A program made the position numbers and the translations under genes. Positions 29,178 to 40,130 of a stretch of 64,000 bases of DNA are shown here, one piece after another; the first letter of the stretch is position 1; every line of letters begins with the position of its first letter. The notes beneath the pieces are model-generated. The model did no database searches. It had not been told where the DNA came from and was given only the letters and a program-made list of their open reading frames with translations. Source of the stretch: Pleurodeles waltl (lineage: Eukaryota > Chordata > Amphibia > Caudata > Salamandridae); the NCBI RefSeq assembly GCF_031143425.1, contig NC_090450.1, forward strand, positions 222,343,442 to 222,407,441, in the 5' to 3' direction.

Positions 29178-30740
29178 TGATGACGCAGAAATGAAGGTTT
29201 TACATTTATTAGCGCATAAACGTAGTACTGCAATAATCAAGTAAAGATTGTACGGGGACAAATGTGCCCTCAGAGTAGTTTGCCAACATTTATTAAGCGT
29301 GCTTTATATAACGTGATGTATTAGAATTGTACTAGTCTGACATAATCGTAAACGTGTGCCATGATTTGCTTGTTAGAAATGCTTTTAGCTTAGCATAACT
29401 TTAGTGGAGGCTTCGGCCTAGTTGCCTTGTCTCACGGTTTAGATGCTCGTATTTTTCCAATGTGCTAATAAAACGTGTATTCTTGCTTGAAGCTGTACTT
29501 TTCCAGTGAGATCGGTTCACATGCTTATCTTTAAGGTTTCGTGCCAGCCTGGCATCTTCTTCTTTGCTCCAAGGTCAATCTGCAGGTGCAGACAATGGAC
29601 GCTCTGAAAGTGAGTTAATTGGTAAAATATGTTGCAACTTACGTTCCCGACTCCAAGGATAATGTATGCCTAGGTAGAAGCTTGTGAACTGTAGTTTTTG
29701 ATTGCACAATTTGAAGCCAACCTATGAACTCTCCAATGGAAGACCCTACTGGATTTGAACTGTTGTCTATTTAAACCAGGTGCACAAGAAGAAAGCAGCC
29801 ATTACGAACTTCACCAGCCATTTGCCAGCCATTCAGCTATTATGGCCCATCTTGCTGCGACGCCATTTTGAAAGAGACTTTGATGCTTTCTCTAATCGAG
29901 AGAAAGAGACTTTAAGTAATTCTCGCCCTAGAGACTTTAACTTTGATTCGTCCCTTTGCATGAAGTAGTAGTTTTGTCCTTTTATCTTGCCGATGTGAGG
30001 CAATTGCCCCGTCCACCCTGCCCCTTTGCCCCCGTCCCATGCTGATCGAAACCGGTACCTGTGAGACGAAGACTTCCTTGAATGCTGATTGAATTTGGTA
30101 AATATGAAAGGAAATTGTACAATTGCATTGTGTTTCTTTTAGGTAACCAACTGCTGATTTTTGATAAGAGCCCTAGTTAGGAGTTTTCCAAATTAATGTT
30201 GCTAAATTGTTTTTGCATGAAGTCCCACATGCCGATGCTAATTTGAGGATAGATGAGGATTCATTTGTCGCACGATGCAATTTGAGACCTTGTTATGCTG
30301 ACCAATGTATGCAATTAGCTCATTACAGATTATAGTTCTAGTGGTTTGCATTGCTATTATCGAATGCATTATTATTCAAATGCTGCATAGATTGCATCTT
30401 TTTCGCCGATATGGACAGCTATTAATATTCATTTACATATATCATTTGGTGTTGAGACACATCTATATTGTGCTAGCTTTGTTAATATAGGGAAATAAAT
30501 TCATTAACTTTGCATAAACTGGTGTGGTTATTCATGACCGAAAGGTCATGGTTCGCCGAAATGTTTTCTGGATTAATTGTGAAGTGTTATGTTGATCAGG
30601 GCATTGCTTAGGTTCGCTATTGATTATTGATTTGATTAAATTGATTACTCTCGGGTGAAGAGAGCCCCACTTGGTCAAAAGATTCATCGACCCAAGAGCG
30701 TCCCAATACAGGTAATTTATTAGGTCGGAACGCTCTATCA
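29178..30740 (+). repeat. ERV 3' LTR
   Basis: 1,563 bp, same length as the 5' LTR, with about ten substitutions spotted by eye. Differences include T/C near 6853 versus 29449 and T/A near 7809 versus 30405. The TATA-like box is at 29768-29775 and AATAAA at 30494-30499. Confidence 0.95.
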
Positions 30741-32200
30741 AGCGTTAGGCTGAATCGGGGGGGGCTCCTTAAGAGTGGGCCCTCCTGCGTCGCTAGCAAT
30801 GCAGGGGTGTGCCTTATGACTTGACTGACACAAATAACCCCACTCACTATTTGAGTATTTAGCCTGTATTTGAACGGTGTTAATTTCCGCGTTATGGATT
30901 TGCGTCGAGTACTCTGTCTCTGGGGCAAAGGGGGTCCTAATGAGCGCTCTGGGTATATATCTGGAACAAATGTACACTTCACACTTCCCCGTAGTAAACA
31001 GAGACAGAGAGATGATCTCAGACGACCAATAACTCATTCGGAATTCCTTGCGATGTGTAAACCACATAAGAGAGACACCAAAAACAAGGCGCTTAGTTAA
31101 AAACACCACGTGACCCTGGTATTGGTGTTGCAGTCAGGAAGTCAGAATTTCTCGTATCTCTCTGACTCGTTTCACGGCACGTTTTTCACATCGCTGCACT
31201 GCTGTTTATTCCATCGAGCGTTTCCCACGCGAGATGAAAATGGACGTCAATTCACCAAAATGCAGGGGTAGCAGGAAAGGCATCACGTGCCCTTTGACCT
31301 CCACTTTCAATCACACATCCACACTTACACTTACATACAAATTAACATTTAAACTTAATCACGCTCTCACCCGCAAGCACGCACACACCATAAATCTAAA
31401 AGCATTTTTATTTACCTCAACTGCCATGATAGGGCACATTCCAGCTAATTGTACCCCATTTGTATTACACTAACAGTCAATAATATTTTATTATATTTTA
31501 TTATTTGCATTAGTATAATAAAAATTGTCAGAAAACAAAGAGAGTGGAACCCCCAACTGCCGTCGACAAGCGGAAGAGATGATGCTGTTTTTCCTGGCAC
31601 TGAATTTGCCCCCTCTAAAGCCAGGGGTCGCAAAAGCAGTGCCAGCGGTGGTAAAGTGAAGGCCAGGGGACGCCTGGCGGCCCCTAAATGACGTCCGTGG
31701 GGCCGAAGTATTTGGAGCCTGAGGCTGATGCTGGCACTTCTGCCACTTTCTCCTGCTCCGCCTCCTCGACCTTAATTGCAGCAGGCGCATTTGGAGAGAT
31801 GGAGAAAAGAAAGAGCAGAAAGATAAAAGGGGGAGAGAGAGAAAGAGAGAGGACGAGGTGAAGAGAGATGATTCCTACAATTTTGCTAGTGCAGATTTTG
31901 GTTCCCTGTCCAGCCTTTAATGTTAATTCCTTTATTGTTTAATGTTTGCAGTGTGGATGGTCCTTAAAGGCAGTCGTTATCGTGTGTTGGGGGCAGACGC
32001 TCTGTGGGGGGGAGGGGGTTGCTAAATGTAGTGCTTTCAGCACTGACTGCCCCCTCGTAGCTTGCTTCGGGATGTTGGGCTACTTTGGAGCCCAACAAAG
32101 CCCAAATTCGATTTATGGCGGTGCTATTTGGGCACCCCTCCACCATTTTGAGGTTTTATACTTTGTGGATGGTGTCAGCAGTTAGGTTCAGTTTTTTAGG
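30741..32200. other. Right flank of the ERV, mostly unassigned
   Basis: No intact gene. A basic, Ser/Gly-rich stretch with one short frame around 31540-31690 may be the N-terminal ORF of the Ngaro-like element that follows, but it has no diagnostic motif. A 31280-31400 stretch is rich in CACACTTACA-like words. Confidence 0.5.
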
Positions 32201-32229
32201 CCTGCATAGTGTTAGTGTTAGTTTTGGTG

Positions 32230-35200
32230 GTATGGCATCCAGTGCAGAGAAAATAGCGCAGGCAGGCTGTGCAAGACCAGCTGGCTGGATCTATTGAAGG
32301 ATGAGGTGCAAAGTATAGAGCATGAAGGGCGGCCTGAGCGGCGGACATCGGAGTGGGTGGCAGCTGTCAGGGGTTGCATGCTCTCCTCCCCAGAAAGAGA
32401 GAGCGGGAGATATGGAGAGGCCGCTCCATTCCCACAAGGGCGGCCTCTCAAGGGGGGTCAAGGGATGGGAAGGAAGGGCGTTCAGTGTCTTTACGTGGTC
32501 CAACACGGTCCAAAAAAAGGGGTGGGCCAGAAGAACTCTGCAGCTCAGTTACAGGAGGCTGCTGGGTGGCCTATGGCGGGGCCCCCACGTAAGTGCAACT
32601 TGTTGAATGATGAAGAGTTGGCCATGAGAGATGCAGCTGTGCCTCTCCAGGTTTTTGATGTGTAAATGCAGGCACACACATGTCGAGTATATGTGGCATC
32701 TGTAGCACCGAAGCCACGCAAGAGGCTGTGGTGGCGCACCCCATCAAAGAGTACTTCAGGGGAAAATAAGGAAATGAGGAGCAGAAAGGGGGGATGGTGT
32801 GAGCACTCAGGAGGTAGATTTTCCTGTGACTCCAACTGACAAAAGTCAATTAGGCAAGGCATTGGGCCACAGAGATGACCATGAAGCAAGGAAGAGCGTC
32901 ATGAGGGAGGTGTGTCTACCATGGTAATCACTCCTTTAGACAAGGTGGTGAAATGGAGTGGGAGGTATCCTGGAAGGCCGATGACCCTTGGCTTGGCCAC
33001 TGGACTGGCTGAAGAGAGCCCCTCAGATGTTCCAGGATAGCTGGGCAGATGGTGGGCTTTGGAAGGTTGCACTCCCCCAAGAGTCAGGCACTGAGATGTC
33101 CAAAGGGGTGGTACCAGGCCAAGATGAGAAGGGGGGGTAACAAAACGCCAGTTGGGTTGGCATCTGCCATTGAGGCAGCCACACTCGAATGGAGTGGGAA
33201 AGAAGATGAAGTGGCGGAGGATATTCGGAAGCAAGAAGAAGTTGACGGCGAAAATGGGGGCTAAAGAAGGCAGTGCCCTTCGGGAGGATGCATTACTCTG
33301 AGTGCAAGCATGGATCGCTGATAGGGGCTAGGGTTTAATTAGGAAGGAGCTAGACAGGCGAAGATTAGGGGGATCGGGGTCACCAGCACACCAGTTCTCT
33401 CCTTTTTTTTGCAGGTGGGTGAGCTTTGCAGGGATCTGGACTTGGAAGAGCTTGGAGAGACTCATAGGCACCGAGAAGAAGAGGAAGTCGGGTACGGAGT
33501 GGTCTATGGATGTCTGGATATCCTGGCCCAGCTAGCAGAAGTAGGTCCAGAACAACATAGCTGGCTCCAATGGTGGGTAGGTCTGGGTTGACCTCTGGCA
33601 CTTTTCAACCAGAAGAAGGATATGGGAAGCTGGAAGATCCACATGGTGGGGTCAATATGGCCCCCCTGCGCACTGGGTGTCAGTGCTGGATTTTGGGGAT
33701 GAAAGCCTCTAAGAAGGCAAGTTCCGGGATGCAGAGGACATAGACATGGGATGGTCTGGGACACAGGATTGGTGTAGCTAACTTTTTGACATCTAGTTCA
33801 TTACAAACATGGCCCAGGATGGCCAAAGGTATGGAATGGCACATGGCCATGTGGCAAGCATCTGCACAGGCACCGTCCTTGGAGTCAAATAAGGGCACTG
33901 TGGAGGGTATGAGCCCTGACTTGGTATTCACTGTGGTGAATGTTGGTTGTGGTCTGGAAGGGAGTAGGGAGAGATTCTAGCTACTAAAAAGAGGATTTGG
34001 AAAGGAGAATATGTAGGGATGCTTAAACTTCTCCATAGAGAAGTGTAGTAAAAAAAAGAAGCATACAAATTGGTCAAGCAGCCAAAGGTTCCCCTAACTA
34101 TCAAGAACTGTATGGCGGCATGCTTAATATACGCCAGTTTTTATTGTTAAAAATTTCCAGAACGCTAAATGGCACTGTTCACTGATATTGACGTTATACA
34201 CAAGGCACGTTGACAATTGGCACTTATGTGTGGGCACAATACAATGAGGAATTACAAGCAAGAATGGCTTGGGACGCTGAAGCAAAATGGGGGGAACTGG
34301 ACACTGACTTGTGGCAGCATACCAAGGGCCCATCCAAGTTTGTAAACACTGTCTTTACAGTGAGTGGCCTGCCAATAATTTACAACCCCTTTCAGGGGTG
34401 CCCCACCTGGGGCGCGGTGGGACAGGTAAGCAAGGTCGAGCAGGGTTTCAGATGTGCATGCTGTGATTTTAATAATGGGTTGTGCACTAGGAAATATTGT
34501 AAATTCTGGCACAAGTGTTCCAAGTGTGCGGACAGACATGCCTTTAATCATTGCTTCAGGCAATCAGGACATTTTCACAGACAGTCCACAAATCAGTGCC
34601 AACAATACGCGGGTTGACAGGGGCCACACCAGCCACAGCAGCAATTCCCAGATAGAGGGAGCAGAGGGCCACAGGGATCTGTGGGCATGAACCCATACTC
34701 TGGTAAAATTGCATAGGTTGAAGTATTGGCTGGACTTATGTAACTCACCAGTAGAGGGAGAGATTCAGGTTTGGGTTCTGATAGGGATACCAGGGTCCTA
34801 GAATTTGAAGATGGTCAAACAAATTAAGCTCTGTATTGGAACATAAAGGGGCAGTACAAGGGAAAATGGACAAGGACTTTTTTCGGATGGGAGGATGATG
34901 GGCCCCTTTGACAAATATCCTATGGAGAATTTGATTGTATCTCCCACAGGCGTGGTGCCCAAGAAGGGGAAGGGACAGTTCCACTTTATACTGCCCTTTC
35001 CTGGCCAGAGGGAGGGTCAGTGAATGACCTCATTCCAAAAGAGTTGGCCTTGGTATTATATTCCTCAGTGGTCATGGCTATGGCGTCATTAGCAGAAGCA
35101 AGAATAGAAGCGCTAATGGTGAAAAGCGATGTGAATTCTGGGTTTCAGTTGCTTCCAGTGCATCAAGACATTTTTCAATTGTTGGGCATGGATTTCAAGG

Positions 35201-36020
35201 CGCTGACAATTGGATGTTCGGTGTCATATGCGCTTTTTTAATGCTTCAGTTCCTTTTTGCGTAGGCTTTTCACTTGGCACCTGGTTTACTGGTTGGTGAC
35301 GCATTACCTTGGTGATTTCTTTTTGGTGGGGAGACCTTGCTCAGTGGACTGACAGGTTGCATTGACTAGATTCCAGGTGCTTATGAGTGACTTAGGGGTC
35401 CCGCTTGCACCAGAAAAGACTGAAGGCCCAGGGTATTGTTTCGGGTGGATAACATGACTGTGGCGCAGGTATTCAATAGGCAGTTGGCCAGAGATAAACG
35501 GGTGCTAAACCTGTTGAGGGTCTTTGTTCTGGGTTGCCTGCATCATGACATTGCCTTAGGGGCACTTATGTGCTTGGGGTTGAAAATGACATTGCAGATG
35601 CCTTGCCTCATTTTCAGTGGGAGAAATTCCGTGGGCTGGCCAAGAAGGCAGGCTGTTTCAAGACCAACATTTCAGGGGAGCTGTGGTCAGGCTACAAAGG
35701 GTCATACAGCTGGTCGTAGCGTCTAATGCAGAGTCAACCAGAAGGGCATGTAAGCAGGCTTGCGTAGAATTCTTAGCATCTGGGGCTCAATACAGACAAG
35801 AAGAATGGTGAAGTTCTGAGGATGTGGTTCAATTCATATTGGACTTGATGGACAAGGGTTTGTCCAGGGTAACTTACGTAGGGAAACTGGTGGGTATATC
35901 ATTAATTGGGAAGCTTCTGTTGGGGTATCCACCAATGGCGTGAAAACTGGGTCAGAGAATGCTTAAAGGTTGAGCATAAGAGCAGGGCCGCACGGGTAGA
36001 TTGCGGAAACCTATTTTATT
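32230..36020 (+). pseudogene. Decayed Ngaro/DIRS-type YR retroelement (gag, RT, RNase H, start of YR)
   Basis: Fragments of one element in order, in several frames with many stops. Gag-like: a stretch with AWDAEAKWGELDTDLW, then C..CDFNNGLCTRKYCKFWHKCSKC....H zinc-finger spacing (about 34450-34560). RT: GGSVNDLIPKE and KSDVNSGFQLLPVHQDIF (about 35005-35190), GCSVSYALF, a degraded YLGD in place of YLDD (about 35300-35330), then LGVPLAPEKTEG (about 35392-35425). RNase H: VDNMTVAQVFN..LARDKRVLNLLR and a DALPHFQW-like end (35440-35640). From about 35640 to 36010 the frames resemble the N-terminal part of the YR. The catalytic YR end is missing. These are well-known DIRS-order motifs; the Ngaro versus DIRS1 choice is less certain. 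Confidence 0.75.
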
Positions 36021-36068
36021 AGTCATGTTGCAAAATATACCCCAAATATACACAAGAGAAGAGGAGAC

Positions 36069-36412
36069 CAGTGCTTAATTTGTGCTTGTTGTTTCCAGTG
36101 CTGAGCACCAGCACTTATTTTTGAGGTCTGGGGCTTATTCTTCTGCCAAAAGCATTTGCTGTGAGCAAAAGACAAATATGGGAAAGACGGAGGAAGGGAA
36201 AAACAAAAAAGCGTCACAAAGGGAGAAAATAGAAAGCTGCTAGAGTGAGCTGAGGGGGGAGGGAGTGGCTTTATATGGATTGAAGAGGCCCGAGATGGCT
36301 TCAGGATTACGCCACCTCAGTATTCCGTGTTCTCATATTTAATTGCAGAAGCCGCATGTTTAAGAGGAGGGCTTTAGGCACTGGCACGTTTTTATTTACA
36401 AATTAAGCACTG
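36069..36412. mobile_element. hAT-type MITE
   Basis: 344 bp with inverted ends CAGTGCTTAATTTGT and ACAAATTAAGCACTG and a perfect 8-bp target duplication GAGGAGAC (36061-36068 and 36413-36420). The 8-bp duplication and the CAGTG start are hAT hallmarks. There is no coding capacity. It lies just past the decayed Ngaro element. Confidence 0.93.
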
Positions 36413-36420
36413 GAGGAGAC

Positions 36421-37027
36421 ATGCATATTTTCCACCCTAATGGTGTGGATGTTTTTTGGGGCTTTTCGACTGTCCAAATTGCTCAGTGATAAAGAAAAGG
36501 TTGGAGTCCTCGTAGCCATCGGTGTGTCCAGAGTGGTGGTGCAGGTGCGAAATAAATACGAGAGCACTGAGGACAGATAGACTAAATAATAGCATCAACT
36601 ATCTTTAAAAACATTTCAAAGGTAATGCATTTGAAAAAATACATCAAAATCTAAATCGTTTTAAAAGACGCTCTGGCTTAGCTCCTACCACAGAAATATC
36701 TGAACTACCACAACATAAACTCCTGAAGGGGCACTAGTGGCAAATATTTTTAATGGCAGTAAATGTACTCAGAATAAAAAGGCGTGACCGTTTTAGTCTC
36801 ACAAATGTTTGGACCTGCAAGCGTGGATACTGTTTGTGAAATATGTGGGGGGTGGGAGGGGGGAACCATTTTAGGCCAAAATCATATTACATACATTTCA
36901 CATTTAACAGTTTACAATTTAAGACCCTAGATGAGGCTACTTGATAAAACAATCTTTAAGAAAGACTATGGGGATTGGAAAGAAAATAATGATTTTGTCA
37001 CTGCTCTATTTCAACAGTTACAAATGG
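36421..37027. other. Unassigned sequence between two MITEs
   Basis: A/T-rich, no ORF with known motif and no obvious repeat. Confidence 0.5.
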
Positions 37028-37200
37028 CATGGGCGTAACGGAGGCCTCTGCAGCCCTTACGGTGCAGCCTAGTCCTCCCCTCTCCCAAACCCAGAGCTTC
37101 AGGGCCCCGTAATCAGCTCAAGGCAAATGAATATATGTGAGATATGGGCACACTGAACACATTCCGGAGAGGGGCCGCCTCATTTTGCGTCACGCCACTG
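37028..37200. mobile_element. Short hAT-type MITE
   Basis: 173 bp with imperfect inverted ends CATGGGCGTAACG and CGTCACGCCACTG, flanked by ACAAATGG (37020-37027) and GCAAATGG (37201-37208), 7 of 8 bases identical. This fits a diverged hAT target duplication, so the copy is older than the 36069 one. Confidence 0.8.
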
Positions 37201-37924
37201 GCAAATGGTGCTAAACACGACCCCTCATGGTAGCTATCACAAAATACTCCGTCAGACTTTTGTTGCGCAAGTGAGATGGTGAAGTGTAAATTATTTCTAT
37301 TAACAATTTCACTTAATCATGTTTTTGTCGTGCGACAAATGTGGCAGAACCAGTTGTTGCTAATGACAAAAAAATCCGCAGTCTTCGCTGCCTTATTTAC
37401 CAGTAATTTCTTGATCGAGCAAAGACTCAATATACCCAAATAGCAGGCACGATCTGGGGGTTTCACGTCTTTCTCAGGGCATGTTTAACAACATTGTATG
37501 CGCTATCTTTGTCATCTCTAAGAATTGCTAATAATTGGAAAAATAACAACTTCTAGGTTTCCCGCCAATTAAACCATATTCTGAGCCCCATATAAAGGAT
37601 GCTTGACTGAGATTCCCAGGATTACTAGCTTTTTCTCTTATAGGAAAATTTCTCAGAACGGAACGCTCCAGGCTGCCCCCGGGGAACACTTGCAAGGAAT
37701 CTTCTGCAATTAAATAAATATTACACAGTTTGCATTTTCTTTCTTTTCTTCTAAGAAGTGTGTTTAAATTGCATCGAAAATAATAGCGATTACGACATTC
37801 TTGGGAGTCTGGCCTGCTGCATATTTGTGAACCATTATGGACTCGCCGTCTTCGTAGATCTGAGAAAATAAGCCCAATTTTCTTCAATTAAGGACTGAAG
37901 GTTTGAAGAATCAAAGTATATTAT
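37201..37924. other. Unassigned sequence
   Basis: No recognisable protein motif, RNA gene or repeat. A 119-codon minus-strand frame (37528-37887) has no family resemblance that I can see and is probably fortuitous. Confidence 0.5.
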
Positions 37925-38760
37925 TATTTCGCTGGAGTGGAGGCAGTGCCTGCAGAAGAGCACCCTGGGATTTTCTAAGCCCAACATTATTGGTAAAATT
38001 GCGTTTTAAACATATTAGTGACTAGAACACACAAAATACTGATGCTTGTATTTTTTTCAGTTTTACTATGCATTTCGGAAGAGGAATAAAGATTTTCAGT
38101 TCCTATTCCCACCAGGCACCTCACGCAGGTGTGAAGGGGATGCTACAGTGCTATGGGCTCATAGATATGGAGAAAGTCAAGGCAGCGCAAATCGCTGATT
38201 TGCCTTACTCCGTGCAAGGGAGGCGTTCCATGAGTGTTGCAGTGGGTGGTCCTATGCAACACCCATAGATTTTGATGCATCCACAGGTTTGTTAGACCTT
38301 GTAAACCTGGGGTGCTCTAATACCTTACGCCTCCCCAGGGGAGGAGCAACGAGGAGAAATATCACTATTGCTCCTCATTTCTTCCTCTTTCTATGTGTAC
38401 TGAATTCTGCAGCACACATAGGAAGAGGAAAAAGCATCCCAGGATTGTTTTTGTGCAGGAATGTGTTCCTTCCTGCACAAAAATAATCCTGCCTACAATG
38501 CAGACACCCTTACACCATGGTGCAACGGTGCCTGCATTAGCACTAGGCTGCCAAAACAGCAAGAGTGCAGTGGGAAAAGATAATAATGTGCAGTATTGCC
38601 TAAATATACAGCACATTCCAGCCCTTTCCCTTTGACCCAGGGCAGCGCAGCAAGGTGACTTGCTGTGCTGCCCTGCGCAAAAAGCCCATAAACATGGATC
38701 TGAGTGTATTGGAAGGGAAATCACTATCCACTCATTTCTATGAATGTGCATAAGGCTGCT
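37925..38760. repeat. Palindromic dispersed repeat, copy 2
   Basis: Contains two strong hairpins: 38382-38398 with 38414-38430 (17-bp stem, one G-T) and 38441-38460 with 38471-38490 (20-bp stem, one mismatch). Sequence-related to 5690-6240. Looks like a non-autonomous element; the ends and class are unclear. Confidence 0.65.
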
Positions 38761-39279
38761 TTATTGGGACCAAACTGTGCAACACTTATCTCCTTCGACT
38801 GAGCCGCACATGCTAATATGCCCTGTACAGCAATCTAACATCTTATTCCCAACCCTTCCTGCTAACCCTAAACAATTACCACCCCAACATTTCGCACCAC
38901 CTTTCCCTTTGTAGATCTATATCGACTTAACCTCAATCCTAAAACTTTATTGTCATTTCAGTCCATCCCCTGTTTTCTTGATTGACAGGCCTCGTTGCCC
39001 CCTGACAAGGCATCCCTCATTGGTTCCTTGATCCAGACTTCTTCCCCTAATCCTCTCTTTGTTTACCCTCTCTACATTTGTTTGCCTCTTGGCACCACCA
39101 AGGTGTTATTTCTATCCCCCCCACCTTCTACTTTCCTTTACCCATTCCTCACACCCACCCTCATTTGTTCCATGTACTATCTGTTCCCTAACATGGAAAG
39201 ATGTACCCCATCATGCCTGTAAAGGGGAGGACAATCTTAAACTATCCCAGTATGATGTGTCATCATCATACACAGGGCT

Positions 39280-40130
39280 TTACTGAAACCTCCAATCTCC
39301 ATGTCACCCTCTTTGATTGGCTTGTCTCTCACTGTCGGTCTCCCTGACCCTCTCCACACTGTTCTAGGCAACATCTGTTCCCAGAATGAAAACACCCCTC
39401 CCGCTTCCCAGTCATGAACCCCAAAACCTTCATCATTTTGATAAATTCTAACCTTGTTGCCTGTACCTGGGTGTTTTCTCCCAAGTGTATCATTATCCTA
39501 TTCAGCCTTGATCATTTTCCTCTCCGCTCCCATGAGTTGGGTATCAACTGCCTCCAACTGATCCCCAAAATCCCAATCAGCATATCACTACTATGACCCA
39601 GCCTAAATATAGCTTTGGACCAAAGAACAGCTTCCTTGCAGGTACCTCAGCCCACTTCACAAACGAATGCCCGCAAATCCAAATCACCTTTTTACTCCCA
39701 TGTGCAATGTCTGCCTGTGAAACAAAACCATAGCAACACCTCTTGAGCCATCCTAATATTCAAAAGCAGGCCATCCGTCATGCCTCTTAGCAGCAAAAAA
39801 TGGGCCATTGCCCATACTAGGTGCACTGATGTATCTCTTGACGTCCGTAGACATCCCATTTGCTCCTTTCCTTTCCGATATGACTTTCTTCTCCCTATGT
39901 GCCACCCCATACAACCTATCCTCCACTCTAGGTCATCCAATTCTGAGATCCTGAAAGCTAAAAAAATTAATGTCACAAAGACCCCTTCGAACAGTGCCAA
40001 CCCCTCTCCCAGTAACTTCAGCACCTCTATTGCTAACCCTTTTCTATATTTTGTCACCTACCTCCCGCTTCCATCATTTGTCTACCCAGTTCGCCTCCAA
40101 CCAGGTCCTGACTGCACGATCCTGCCAGCT
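39280..40130 (-). pseudogene. Decayed tyrosine recombinase plus SGNH hydrolase of a YR retroelement
   Basis: On the minus strand a 121-codon frame (39692-40057) contains LIFLAFRISEL, matching the first catalytic-arginine motif (FxRxSEL) of DIRS/Ngaro tyrosine recombinases, then AMAHFLLLRG and TDGLLLNI as in the family. Further along the same strand, in other frames, are ISWRQLIP and IMIHLGENTQ, matching the SGNH hydrolase (RWxxLLP and HLGGND). The second Arg and the tyrosine nucleophile cannot be found, and stops and shifts are frequent. It is the same domain order as the Ngaro terminus at 2670-3300. Confidence 0.6.

Larger units (their letters stand above)
6582..30740 (+). mobile_element. 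Class I (gamma/epsilon-like) endogenous retrovirus, interrupted by a nested gypsy element
   Basis: Two 1,563-bp LTRs (6582-8144 and 29178-30740) bracket a tRNA-iMet-type primer site, gag-pol and env. Both LTRs begin TGATGACGC and end CTCTATCA. The flanking bases AGCA (6578-6581) and AGCG (30741-30744) are a near-match to a 4-bp target duplication. Removing the nested element leaves about 13.7 kb, long for a class I ERV. Class I features are the MLV-like RT connection (motif LNPATLLP), the integrase GPF module followed by WIHASH, and an Env with an SU CXXC and a TM double cysteine. About ten LTR differences seen by eye indicate a recent insertion. Present defects: the nested element in pol and one in-frame TGA in RNase H. 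Confidence 0.93.
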
